Source: Colwellia sp. 12G3 (GTDB lineage: Bacteria > Pseudomonadota > Gammaproteobacteria > Enterobacterales > Alteromonadaceae). From it: a stretch of 64,000 bases of DNA. This document shows, piece by piece, positions 8,878-18,375 of the stretch. The stretch lies in assembly GCF_002836775.1 (NCBI RefSeq), contig NZ_PJAQ01000066.1, positions 1 to 64,000 of the forward strand. The letters run 5' to 3'. The stretch's first letter is position 1. Every line of letters starts with the position of its first letter. Made by a program: the position numbers and the translations under genes. The notes under the pieces are model-generated. The model searched no databases and was not told the origin of the DNA. It worked only from the letters and a program-made list of their open reading frames with translations.

Positions 8878-9357
8878 TTAGAATTGTTTATCTATTCTTA
8901 CATTACCGTTGGCAAGGTAAACCATTCTTACCGCATCTTGGTGATGAAAGACCATTTGTTGATCGTAATCTTGAATCACCATAAATTGCTGGCATTGTTG
9001 TTCAGCGCAGTCTAGTTCTATCATTAACTCGACTAAACGAATCGTTACCGTTTTATCTTGGCTACGATTATTGGCCATTCTCCCGCCAATAACAGCACCT
9101 AATACGGTTGCGATGTCTCGGCCGCTACCGCCACCAAATTGATTACCTATGGCGCCGCCAATGAGTGCGCCACCAAAGGTTTTCCAACCACTGTTTTTAT
9201 CTTGAACCAGTTCTTCTTGACTAATGTTTCTGGCAGAAATGACTGAGCCAAAGAGTACCTTTTCAACGGGTACAGCCTTGTTTCTGTCGTAGTCTGCATT
9301 AGCTGAGTAACTGAAGCATAAAATGACCAGTGTTAAACATACTAATAGTGATTTCAT
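8878..9357 (-). CDS. Exported glycine-zipper 2TM protein
   Basis: A 159-residue protein with a clear signal peptide (MKSLLVCLTLVILCFSYSANA) and a central glycine zipper (about 62-95; GGALIGGAIGNQFGG then GRDIATVLGAVIGGRMANN), as in Rick_17kDa/SlyB-like envelope proteins. Two cysteines in ELDCAEQQCQQF may form a disulfide. There is no lipobox. It is the last gene of a minus-strand envelope cluster, 21 bp after lpoB. Its specific function is unknown. Confidence 0.78.
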   Translation of the reverse strand: MKSLLVCLTLVILCFSYSANADYDRNKAVPVEKVLFGSVISARNISQEELVQDKNSGWKTFGGALIGGAIGNQFGGGSGRDIATVLGAVIGGRMANNRSQDKTVTIRLVELMIELDCAEQQCQQFMVIQDYDQQMVFHHQDAVRMVYLANGNVRIDKQF

Positions 9358-9378
9358 CGTTATATCTCCAGCTATCAG

Positions 9379-9981
9379 TTACCAGCTAACGAATTCTTTG
9401 CCTTTGGTTTTACGGATTTCAGTTTCATCAGCCCATTCGACTAGGCCACTTTCTAAATCCATTAAACGTAGGGTAAATTTGTAATAAACATCTGACTGAT
9501 CTTTATTCGACTTAACTATGCTCGCTAGGTTGCCATAAAGCATGTATTGGGCACCCACTTGCTTACCAAATTGCATCGCTTTAGCTGAGTCAACCATGCC
9601 GCTATTTTGTTGATAATCAAGTTGTTTACGAGCAGCTTCCACTCGGCCCATATCTACGAATCTGAATTTACCAGAACGAAGTAACTTGGTCGAGATAGAG
9701 TCAGTAATTGATTCGGTATCAATGTGCTCACTGGTTTTGTTTTTGATGCTTTCTACAAACATAATTGGGCGAGTGTTTGCTGTTAAGGTACCAATAACAG
9801 GGGACACTAATAAAGAGTCAGTCATTTGACCGGCAACTTTTTGTAAGTCAGTAGAGCCAAAGCTAATATCGGTTGTTTCTACTTCGTTTGCATCGCCATA
9901 ACGTACGGCAGACTTATTGGTACAGCCGGCAACAAGGGTAAGTGTTAGTGCAACACTGGTAATCAGAATCAGTTTTTTCAT
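9379..9981 (-). CDS. lpoB: Penicillin-binding protein activator LpoB
   Basis: A 200-residue outer-membrane lipoprotein (lipobox LVAGC at 16-20) of the LpoB/YcfM family, which reaches through the periplasm to stimulate the bifunctional peptidoglycan synthase PBP1B. The family core is recognisable: RPIMFVESIKNKTSEHID, then STKLLRSGKFRFVD, GAQYMLYGNL and the closing LVEWADETEIRK. It lies between the YcfL-like gene and the glycine-zipper gene. LpoB next to YcfL is the usual enterobacterial pairing, which supports the name. Confidence 0.9.
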   Translation of the reverse strand: MKKLILITSVALTLTLVAGCTNKSAVRYGDANEVETTDISFGSTDLQKVAGQMTDSLLVSPVIGTLTANTRPIMFVESIKNKTSEHIDTESITDSISTKLLRSGKFRFVDMGRVEAARKQLDYQQNSGMVDSAKAMQFGKQVGAQYMLYGNLASIVKSNKDQSDVYYKFTLRLMDLESGLVEWADETEIRKTKGKEFVSW

Positions 9982-10040
9982 TGGGTGTTCCTTTAATATT
10001 GGTAATGTTAATTTGTATGACTAAATTTTTTATTTAGTCG

Positions 10041-10538
10041 CTAAAACTTAAAAAACTTTTCTGGCACTTCACGTACATAGAGACTAAACGAGGCTATGTT
10101 AGTTGTTGGTGCTAACCCTGGTACCGTTTCTGTTTGCATGCCATGTAAATCAAGCGGTTGCCAAGGACTTTTACCTGCCTCAATAACAAAGCCATCTTTA
10201 TCAAACCAAGTAAATTGATATTGTAGTTTGAGTGTTTTTTTATAGGTGCTGGTGAGTGATAAATTAATTTCGAGCAGGTCATTACTGGTTCGAGATCGGA
10301 TGTCACTTATATGCAGTCTTTTGCTTAACTCTGGGTTATGCACCTGTAAATGCTTACTGAATTTTTGCCCTGGGGCTATTTGATCAGTGCCCATACCAGA
10401 GGTAACGGGTGGAATATTTTTACAACCACTGATTAATAACGTTGTGGTTAATGCTGCTATTAACAGGGCAGTACGTTTTGATGTGATAGTAGCTTTTTTT
10501 GTCGTAATACCTGCTGCCAAAGATGTCATTATTTTCAT
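10041..10538 (-). CDS. ycfL: YcfL-family (DUF1425) lipoprotein
   Basis: A 165-residue predicted lipoprotein. A long basic N-terminus (MKIMTSLAAGITTKKATITSKR) precedes a hydrophobic stretch and the lipobox LISGC. A shorter start at the fourth codon (10529) is possible. The soluble part has the YcfL beta-sandwich features (YQFTWFDKDGFVIEAGKSPWQPL). In gammaproteobacteria it is encoded beside lpoB, as here. Its molecular role is unknown. Confidence 0.8.
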   Translation of the reverse strand: MKIMTSLAAGITTKKATITSKRTALLIAALTTTLLISGCKNIPPVTSGMGTDQIAPGQKFSKHLQVHNPELSKRLHISDIRSRTSNDLLEINLSLTSTYKKTLKLQYQFTWFDKDGFVIEAGKSPWQPLDLHGMQTETVPGLAPTTNIASFSLYVREVPEKFFKF

Positions 10539-10616
10539 TTTTAGTACTCCATATGTTAACTGGGGCTATTTTCAAATTAATATTTCAAATTAACGTTTCA
10601 AATTCAACTGTGCAAT

Positions 10617-12068
10617 TTAAAGGTTGATACTCTGGTAATTAGTATAACTACCAATAGAGGTTAATTTTACTAAGGTTTGTCTGTCTTCTTTAATTTCAAC
10701 GGTGATGGTGCGATTACTACCGTTAATGTTTAATTCTACTTCGTGCTGACCCGGCGCTAAGTTGAGTCGAAGTACATGAATGCTATCGGGTAGGGTACTC
10801 CAACTTCGGGTATCAGCTTTTTCAGAGGCAATATTATAAAGGCCCGCTAAAATATTACCGACATCACCACCTTTTCGGCTCATTTGTTGTCTCATTTCTT
10901 CTTTGGCAATAACACGGACTATTTGTCTGGTAACAATGACAGGCATTTCATCTTGTAGTTGTTTGGCTGCAAGGGATTGCAAGCGAACAATCTCATTCGA
11001 TTGATAGGTTTTCCCTTGGTAGCTTAATGAAAGTCCTGAATATTGGTTTAGGCGATTTTGATAACTCGGTAAAGCGACACTATAAAAACGCATATCATCA
11101 TGGCTAGTGAAAATAGGCAGGTGAATAGATACTTCCTGTTTACTCGGGATGATGCCTTGCTCTACCAGCACAACCAGCTGACCACTTTTAGCTAAGTTGT
11201 TTTGATTACTGTTTTTTTGAGGAATAGCTTGGGTGATGTTGTTAGTAAAACGTTTACTAAATAGCTGAATGTCATTGCTCATACCCAGCTTATTGGCTAA
11301 TCGCCAAACATCTTGTTGCACTGTTATGTTGTGAGGATAAATTTCTAACGCTTTTTTGTAGTCAATATAAGCATCATTGGCTTGTCCTACGGCTTCATAA
11401 AGTACGCCCGATAAGTAAAAAGTGTACGCATTTTGAAAACCATTTTTTACTTCACCAATAGCGGTATTCATTGATGGATATTTACTGGCTAAGCTTTCAG
11501 GACTGACGCCCTTTTTTGCCATGCTACTTTGGCTGTCAAAAAGTGCTTTTTGATTGGCTTGCAAGGCTTTGTTTTGTACTAAATTAGCACGTCGTATTTC
11601 AACTAAGGCACCCGAAAGATCGTTTTGATTTAAATAATTTAGTGCTTGGTAACAATGCAACATGCTTTGTTCGTAATAGGGAATGTCGTATCGCGTTGCA
11701 TTGTCGTTACTCACTATCGCGGTAACATTTTCTACGCCACGGCTGAGTTGAATTTTCGCTGCTTGCTCTGCTTGCTGAACTTGTCGGTATACCAGGGCAA
11801 AGTCTTGCTGACTTTGTGTGTGATTACTGGCAAGAAATTCTAAACGGGCTTTTTCTAATAAACTTAATCCGTAACTGCCATTACTTTCATTACGTTCAGG
11901 TATTAATGATACCGCTTGCTCGAAATTTCCTTGTTGCTGGGCATTTTTGACCCCTTGCATTTGTGTATTGTAGTTACTAAATAAGTCACCAAATGAAGTG
12001 CCAGCACAAGCACTTAGCGCTAAGGAAAGTATGATAACTATTGATGTTTTAGACGGAATATTCAGCAT
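10617..12068 (-). CDS. COG3014-family lipoprotein of the lpoB cluster
   Basis: A 483-residue lipoprotein (signal and lipobox ALSACAG at about 16-22). The N-terminal half is helical and TPR-like (AYIDYKKALEIYPHNI near 230-245, preceded by repeats rich in Q and A). The C-terminal half is beta-rich, with LRLNLAPGQHEVELNI typical of an Ig-like closing domain. It is the first gene of the minus-strand group ending with the glycine-zipper gene. Families of this kind recur upstream of ycfL-lpoB in Shewanella-like genomes. A role with LpoB in cell-wall synthesis is inference. Confidence 0.8.
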   Translation of the reverse strand: MLNIPSKTSIVIILSLALSACAGTSFGDLFSNYNTQMQGVKNAQQQGNFEQAVSLIPERNESNGSYGLSLLEKARLEFLASNHTQSQQDFALVYRQVQQAEQAAKIQLSRGVENVTAIVSNDNATRYDIPYYEQSMLHCYQALNYLNQNDLSGALVEIRRANLVQNKALQANQKALFDSQSSMAKKGVSPESLASKYPSMNTAIGEVKNGFQNAYTFYLSGVLYEAVGQANDAYIDYKKALEIYPHNITVQQDVWRLANKLGMSNDIQLFSKRFTNNITQAIPQKNSNQNNLAKSGQLVVLVEQGIIPSKQEVSIHLPIFTSHDDMRFYSVALPSYQNRLNQYSGLSLSYQGKTYQSNEIVRLQSLAAKQLQDEMPVIVTRQIVRVIAKEEMRQQMSRKGGDVGNILAGLYNIASEKADTRSWSTLPDSIHVLRLNLAPGQHEVELNINGSNRTITVEIKEDRQTLVKLTSIGSYTNYQSINL

Positions 12069-12219
12069 TTTAGTAGCTTATCTTGTTACGAATAGATAGC
12101 AAGCTCAACTCTGTATAAAAAGTGTAAAAAATTGCAATAGAGCTTAACGTCATAAGACTGATCTGGAATAAGTCAGTAATACTCGTATCGAGGTAAAATT
12201 AAATTAGGCTTTATTCATT

Positions 12220-13194
12220 ATGGCAGGACGACCTATGCTGATGTCATTACAACAAGCAAGGGTGAGTGCAAAAGTGGCTTTTTTTGCCCTGTTTATTTTT
12301 GCACCTTTATTAAATATTTTTCGTTTTGACTTAACCTTAGGTCATTTTATTATTTTTGGTCAGGCATGGACCATCAGCATTGATTCTATCTTGCATGGCG
12401 GTGGTGACAGTGTGGATGCAGCCATTAAAATATTCTCTCGTGTGCTTATCCCCGGTGGTGCTTTTGTGGCGATTACCGGTGTACTGATTTGGAAGTTTGG
12501 TCGCATATATTGTGGTTGGCTTTGTCCGCATTTTTCTGTGGTAGAGCTGGTAAACGATTTGATGATGAAGCAATTAAATCGAGTCACAGTATGGGAAAGG
12601 GCAAGTATTGAAAATAAAGAATTATTACCGCGTTTAATTGTTGCAATACCCGCCATTGCTATGGCATTTGTTTGGGCTGTTGCGCTGACAAGTTACATGT
12701 TGCCACCGATACCTTTATTACACGATTTAGTTAATTTCGAGTTAGGCTTTGGCGCTAGTCTGTTTATTAGCGTGAGCACCATTGTTTTTAGTATCGACTT
12801 TATTTTTGCCCGTCATGTGTTTTGTAAATATGGCTGCGCGTTGGGTTTATTCCAAAGCCTTATTTGGATGGCAAATAAAAAAGCGATGGTGATTAAATTT
12901 GACCGTAGTCGCGCCAAAGCGTGTCGAGATTGTATTCATTACCATAAACACAAACCTTGCGACCAAGCGTGTCCGATGCGATTGCCAACGCAGAATATGA
13001 AACGGGCTAAATTTACTTGTACTCAGTGTGTGCAATGTGTTTCTGCATGTAATGCAGTACAAAAAGATAACCCCGAAGGTGGTTTGTTAAGTTGGGTAAG
13101 TGGCGATGAGGCGGTTGAGGTTGATAGACCGGCTGCTAAATATAAAGCGGCTGATGATTATGATAATAAAATTGATATCAAAGAGATTAAATAA
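12220..13194 (+). CDS. CcoG/NapH-like membrane polyferredoxin
   Basis: A 324-residue inner-membrane iron-sulfur protein. Several hydrophobic segments occupy 15-215, with the paired motifs YCGWLCPHF (about 92-100) and FCKYGCALGLFQ typical of RdxA/CcoG/NapH/NosR electron-transfer proteins. The C-terminal part has CRDC...CDQACP, where 8 residues rather than 2 separate the second and third cysteines, then a regular CTQCVQCVSAC cluster. It lacks the C-terminal Ig domain of full CcoG (about 470 residues). Its place before the cupredoxin and norCB suggests electron supply to, or maturation of, NO reductase; that is inference. A second start at 12235 is possible. Confidence 0.82.
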   Translation: MAGRPMLMSLQQARVSAKVAFFALFIFAPLLNIFRFDLTLGHFIIFGQAWTISIDSILHGGGDSVDAAIKIFSRVLIPGGAFVAITGVLIWKFGRIYCGWLCPHFSVVELVNDLMMKQLNRVTVWERASIENKELLPRLIVAIPAIAMAFVWAVALTSYMLPPIPLLHDLVNFELGFGASLFISVSTIVFSIDFIFARHVFCKYGCALGLFQSLIWMANKKAMVIKFDRSRAKACRDCIHYHKHKPCDQACPMRLPTQNMKRAKFTCTQCVQCVSACNAVQKDNPEGGLLSWVSGDEAVEVDRPAAKYKAADDYDNKIDIKEIK

Positions 13195-13216
13195 GACGAG
13201 TACATGCTGTGCAATT

Positions 13217-13304
13217 CGTCATTCCGGTGGTCTATTAATCTGGGATCCATTCTCTGTGGTTGCTTGTGCAAGATGGATCTTCGATCAGACACTTCGAAGA
13301 TGAC
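13217..13304. repeat. Dispersed inverted-repeat element, family 1, copy B
   Basis: This 88-bp element lies between the polyferredoxin and cupredoxin genes. It starts CGTCATTCCGG and ends TCAGACACTTCGAAGATGAC, whose reverse complement begins GTCATCTTCGAAGTGTCTGA, nearly identical to the starts of copies A and C. Internal GGATCCATTC...GATGGATCTTCGATC adds a second inverted pair. It is non-coding. Confidence 0.65.
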
Positions 13305-13329
13305 TACTTACTTTAAAAAGGATTCATAA

Positions 13330-13665
13330 ATGAACAAAATGCTATTAACGCTAATTACCGTGTGCAGTTTTATCTTTTCAACAAGCCATGTACACGCTAA
13401 AGAGGTGATTGTTGAAATATATAAAAAGCAGTTTATTCCCAGCGAAGTTATTATTGACGTTGGCGATACCATCATTTGGAAAAATCTTGAGAAACGTCAA
13501 TATCACAATGTTTGGTTTAAAGGCTCAGGTGAAGAAGAGCCCGATTACTTTTTTCCTGATGAAAGTTATCAACGTAAATTTGAACAGTTTGGTAGCTTTG
13601 CTTATGAATGTGGCCCTCATCCTAAGATGAAAGGCGCGGTTATTGTTAAAAAGGCAGGGCAATAA
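13330..13665 (+). CDS. Periplasmic cupredoxin (plastocyanin-like)
   Basis: A 111-residue blue-copper protein with a signal peptide (MNKMLLTLITVCSFIFSTSHVHA, cleaved near 23). The type-1 copper ligands are all visible: His59 (RQYHNV), then Cys94, His97 and Met100 (ECGPHPKM). It could carry electrons to NorC or another periplasmic acceptor, as cupredoxins do in several denitrification chains. The strong terminator right after it separates it from norCB, so co-transcription with norCB is unlikely. Confidence 0.9.
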   Translation: MNKMLLTLITVCSFIFSTSHVHAKEVIVEIYKKQFIPSEVIIDVGDTIIWKNLEKRQYHNVWFKGSGEEEPDYFFPDESYQRKFEQFGSFAYECGPHPKMKGAVIVKKAGQ

Positions 13666-13696
13666 CCTTAAAAATATTATTGATATAAGTATTGTT

Positions 13697-13742
13697 AAAA
13701 GCGGCTATGACCCTAATAAATATGAGGTTATAGCCGTTTTGT
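13697..13742 (+). terminator. Rho-independent terminator after the cupredoxin gene
   Basis: AAAAGCGGCTATGACC pairs with GGTTATAGCCGTTTT across a 14-nt loop (one G-T mismatch/wobble); the 3' T-run reads TTTTG. Confidence 0.7.
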
Positions 13743-13833
13743 TTAGTGATATGCGTAGTAATAAATGCTGCTTGTTTGATGTAGCGCAAAGTTAATTCTA
13801 ATTATGTAACGATTTATTACAAGTCCTTGAAAA

Positions 13834-13876
13834 CTTGATTTCCATCAAGTCACCTACCTGACATCCCCGCTATTAT
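13834..13876 (+). promoter_or_regulatory. FNR/DNR/NnrR-type box and -10 of the norCB promoter
   Basis: CTTGATTTCCATCAAG (13834-13849) is a perfect TTGAT-N4-ATCAA palindrome centred at 13841.5. A TATTAT -10 lies at 13871-13876, which predicts a start near 13883 and places the box at about -41.5, the class II FNR position. This family of boxes serves FNR, DNR and NnrR and controls nitric-oxide reductase genes widely. norC begins 357 bp downstream of the predicted start, so the transcript would have a long leader containing the hairpin element at 14032-14177. Confidence 0.7.
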
Positions 13877-14031
13877 CTAGTTGCTTTATAAAAATATACC
13901 AACTCTATTAAGTTCATTCACAGCTCAGCACTTTATGAGCGAGCTTGAAACAAGCGAAATTGGTTAAGCATAGTTAATCTATGTTTTATTAATTTTGCGA
14001 TGTTATCAGTTTGCTCATTAGCGCCCGGAGG

Positions 14032-14177
14032 GTGAGTTTAAAAGGCTTATTTGCGTCGTTATTGATTTTGAGAAGGACGCTACATGGATGTAGCTTCTTA
14101 GAGAATGCAGGAGCATATTCTCCTGAACAACCATTCTCTTCAATCAATGCCTTGCCCCTAAGCCTTTTAATTCTCAC
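14032..14177. repeat. Dispersed double-hairpin element, family 2, copy 1 (norC leader)
   Basis: The element is bounded by inverted arms: TTAAAAGGCTTA (14038-14049) against TAAGCCTTTTAA (14159-14170), extended by GTGAG/CTCAC. Inside are two hairpins, GCTACAT-GG-ATGTAGC (14079-14094) and GAGAATGC-AGGA-GC-AT-ATTCTC (14101-14122). Both hairpins recur, with changes, at 52390-52434, and the second recurs at 57801-57824. It is non-coding and lies in the predicted norCB leader. Confidence 0.65.
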
Positions 14178-14239
14178 TGAGTGGGAAATAACTTATTAGA
14201 CTTGGTATCACGCATGAACTATTTCATTAAGGAAACACC

Positions 14240-14686
14240 ATGTCAGAGAGCTTTACTAAAGGCATGGCAAGGAATATTTATTACGGTGGAAGTATATTCT
14301 TCTTCTTAATATTCTTAGCTTTGACTTTTCACACAGTAAAAGAGATGCCCAAACGGGATAATCGACAAAACATTACCGAAGCGGTTGAACGCGGTAAGCA
14401 CTTATGGGAAAAAAATAACTGTATTGGTTGTCATACGCTTATCGGTGAAGGCGCATATTTTGCTCCAGAACTCATGAACGTTTATGACCGTCGCGGCGGT
14501 GGTAATGAAGAAGCTTTTAAAGCTTTCTTAAATGGTTGGATGAATGCTCAGCCATTAAACATTCCTGGTCGTCGTCAAATGCCTAACTTCCACTTAAATG
14601 ACCAAGAAATTGATGATTTAGCTGAGTTCCTTAAATGGACATCAGAGCTAGACGCCAATAACTGGCCACCAAACATTGAGGGGTAG
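14240..14686 (+). CDS. norC: Nitric oxide reductase cytochrome c subunit NorC
   Basis: A 148-residue membrane-anchored monohaem cytochrome c. A membrane anchor lies at about 14-31 (YYGGSIFFFLIFLALTFH), the haem site is CIGCH at 61-65, and a distal Met is likely in RRQMPNFHLND. It passes electrons from periplasmic donors to NorB for 2 NO + 2 e- + 2 H+ to N2O + H2O. An AAGGAAA ribosome site precedes the ATG. The norB start follows the stop by 3 bases. Confidence 0.96.
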   Translation: MSESFTKGMARNIYYGGSIFFFLIFLALTFHTVKEMPKRDNRQNITEAVERGKHLWEKNNCIGCHTLIGEGAYFAPELMNVYDRRGGGNEEAFKAFLNGWMNAQPLNIPGRRQMPNFHLNDQEIDDLAEFLKWTSELDANNWPPNIEG

Positions 14687-16081
<1,395 letters not shown>

Positions 16082-16118
16082 TTACTCGCAAGATGTAATG
16101 ATCAATAGCTAAAATATT

Positions 16119-16155
16119 AAGCCGCGGCCCAATAAGGTCGCGGCTTTTTTTTTGT
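16119..16155 (+). terminator. Rho-independent terminator of norCB
   Basis: AAGCCGCGGCC pairs with GGTCGCGGCTT (one mismatch) across CAATAA, followed by a run of nine T. Confidence 0.85.
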
Positions 16156-16178
16156 TTAATTTAGCTATACAATCTACT

Positions 16179-16410
16179 TAACCTGAGCTCTGGATAAGCA
16201 GCACTTGCTCAACATTCCCTTTTATCCCATTCTCAGCGTTAAAACGTCGATAAATAGCCAGCTATTCATAAACGTTTTGCCTTGATAATAGAATAGAATG
16301 AAACATTGATAGTGGATATAGCAACCTTGACCCTGTTATATCTTTGTTTTATAAGATAAATCAGCCTATTTACTTAAATATCAAGCACTCATTATCCAGA
16401 GTTCAGGTTA
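16179..16410. mobile_element. Non-coding 232-bp element with terminal inverted repeats (MITE-like)
   Basis: The ends are TAACCTGAGCTCTGGATAA (16179-16197) and its inverse TTATCCAGAGTTCAGGTTA (16392-16410), with one mismatch in 19. Inside is another hairpin, AAAACGT (16241-16247) with ACGTTTT (16272-16278) flanking ATAGC/GCTAT. It has no open frame of note. I see no clear target-site duplication. It fills most of the gap between norB and the peptidase gene. Confidence 0.6.
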
Positions 16411-16461
16411 CTTACACTGTCTAGATAATACAAGGCTACAATTTCGCGTTGTCATTACCCC

Positions 16462-18156
16462 TTGTTTCATCCTATTTTATCATCACTTTGCCGAAAACAG
16501 TTTTATCCTATCGATACTTGCTGTTATTTTGTATATGTCTCTAATTCAAGCAAACTTAACCCTGATGAGGATTTAATTATCTCTACTTCAACCGTTCAAA
16601 CATTTATTAATAAACATAAAGGCTTAAGAATTTTAGTGCCTGTTATGGTGATGCTCAGTTTATCATCTAGCCCCGTTTTAGCTGAAAACCAGCCTAATCA
16701 ACAGCAAAGTAAACATGAACGTAAGCTGGTTATTGATGATAAAAATGTCACAAAACACAGCACTACCGTTAATGGGCAAAAATTTAAATATACCGCCACG
16801 ACAGGAACGCAACCCGTATGGGATGAAGAAGGTAATCCAACCGCAAGTTTGTTTTATACTTATTATCAGCGTAGCGACGTAAAAGATACCGCTAAGCGTC
16901 CATTAGTTATTTCCTTCAATGGAGGGCCTGGATCTGCTTCTGTGTGGATGCATGTGGCTTATACTGGCCCTAGAGTACTGAATGTAGATGATGAAGGTTA
17001 TCCATTACAGCCTTATGGCGTAAAAACAAACCCTTATTCAATTTTAGATGTGGCAGACATCGTTTTTGTTAACCCTGTAAATACTGGCTATTCACGTGTT
17101 TTACCAGGTAAAGACGGTAAAATGCCAAGTAAAGAGCAACAAAAGAAAATGTTCTTTGGTGTAAATGCGGATGTTAAATATTTAGCCGAATGGGTTAATA
17201 CTTTTGTCAGTAGAAATAACCGCTGGCGCTCACCTAAATATTTAATTGGTGAAAGCTATGGCACTACGCGTGTTGCCGGTTTAGCGAAAGAGTTACAAGA
17301 ACGTCAATGGATGTATGTTAATGGCGTGATTTTAGTGTCACCGACGGATATTGGTATCAAACGAGATGGACCCGTAGAAGCCGCGAATAGACTCCCTTAC
17401 TTTGCTGCTGCCGCTTGGTATCACAAAGCGTTAACACCTGCACTGCAACAAAAACCGTTGAATGAGTTACTGGCAGAAGTTGAAACCTATACTATAAGCG
17501 AGTACTTACCCGCTTTAGCTAAAGGTGGTTTTATTTCAGTTGAAGAGAAGCAAATCATTGCTGAGCAAGTTGCCAAGTACGCCGGTTTATCGGTAACAGC
17601 GGTTCTTGATAATAATTTAGATGTTGATAATCAATTTTTCTGGAAAGAATTATTACGCGACAGAAAGCAAACTATTGGCCGACTAGATTCTCGTTATTTG
17701 GGGATTGATAAAAAAGTTGCCGGTTCACGTCCTGATTACAATGCAGAATTAAGCTCATGGTTACACAGCTTTACCCCCGCGATTAACTATTACTTGCGTG
17801 AAGAGTTAAATTATACAACAGACATTAAATATAATATGTTTGGCAATGTTCACCCTTGGGATCGCACAGGCAATAATACCGGTGAAGGACTACGTTCCGC
17901 GATGGCACAAAATCCATATCTACAAGTGATGATTCAATCGGGTTACTTTGATGGCGCGACTAATTATTTTGATGCTAAATATACTATGTGGCAATTAGAC
18001 CCAAGTGGGCTAATGAAAGACCGTTTATCATTTAAAGGTTATGAAAGTGGTCATATGATGTATTTACGACATGAAGACTTGCGGGATGCTAACCAAGACA
18101 TTCGGGAGTTTATTAAGCAAAGCCTGCCAGCTAAGGGGCAAGCGGCTAAGTACTAA
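16462..18156 (+). CDS. S10-family serine carboxypeptidase-like peptidase
   Basis: A secreted alpha/beta-hydrolase peptidase. The oxyanion-hole motif is SFNGGPGSASVWMH; the triad is Ser265 in GESYG, Asp497 (YFDGATNYF) and His531 (ESGHMMYL), numbered from 16462. The start is uncertain. The ATG at 16462 gives about 48 untypical residues before a good signal peptide (KHKGLRILVPVMVMLSLSSSPVLA). The next ATG (16645) would cut into that signal, and a GAGGAT ribosome-like site precedes a possible ATT start near 16578. Bacterial S10 members are usually periplasmic or extracellular; the substrate is unknown. Confidence 0.85.
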   Translation: MFHPILSSLCRKQFYPIDTCCYFVYVSNSSKLNPDEDLIISTSTVQTFINKHKGLRILVPVMVMLSLSSSPVLAENQPNQQQSKHERKLVIDDKNVTKHSTTVNGQKFKYTATTGTQPVWDEEGNPTASLFYTYYQRSDVKDTAKRPLVISFNGGPGSASVWMHVAYTGPRVLNVDDEGYPLQPYGVKTNPYSILDVADIVFVNPVNTGYSRVLPGKDGKMPSKEQQKKMFFGVNADVKYLAEWVNTFVSRNNRWRSPKYLIGESYGTTRVAGLAKELQERQWMYVNGVILVSPTDIGIKRDGPVEAANRLPYFAAAAWYHKALTPALQQKPLNELLAEVETYTISEYLPALAKGGFISVEEKQIIAEQVAKYAGLSVTAVLDNNLDVDNQFFWKELLRDRKQTIGRLDSRYLGIDKKVAGSRPDYNAELSSWLHSFTPAINYYLREELNYTTDIKYNMFGNVHPWDRTGNNTGEGLRSAMAQNPYLQVMIQSGYFDGATNYFDAKYTMWQLDPSGLMKDRLSFKGYESGHMMYLRHEDLRDANQDIREFIKQSLPAKGQAAKY

Positions 18157-18186
18157 TAGATTATAGTTAAATTATTTTGTGTGAAT

Positions 18187-18221
18187 AAAAAGCTTACTCA
18201 ATATTATGGGTAAGCTTTTTT
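18187..18221 (+). terminator. Rho-independent terminator after the S10 peptidase
   Basis: Perfect 11-bp stem AAAAAGCTTAC / GTAAGCTTTTT with loop TCAATATTATGG, ending in T6. Confidence 0.85.
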
Positions 18222-18296
18222 GCTAAATACGGTCTCATATAACATAAATAAATACAGATTTTTGATATATTGATTTCTTTTTAGGCTAAATAGCCG

Positions 18297-18302
18297 TATA
18301 AT
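18297..18302 (+). promoter_or_regulatory. -10 box of typA with a GC-rich discriminator
   Basis: TATAAT is followed by GCGCGCCC, a GC-rich discriminator as in promoters under stringent control. The -35 region (TTTCTT, 17 nt upstream) is weak. The start codon is 74 nt downstream. Confidence 0.5.
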
Positions 18303-18375
18303 GCGCGCCCAATTATAGCCCTATTGTTAATCTACTTAAAGTAGCAATAAACGATAGTAACAGCGAGTAACGCCT

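Noticed and set aside
12069..12219. FNR-type box upstream of the polyferredoxin gene
   Set aside because: I searched for TTGAT-N4-ATCAA and found none; only partial matches.
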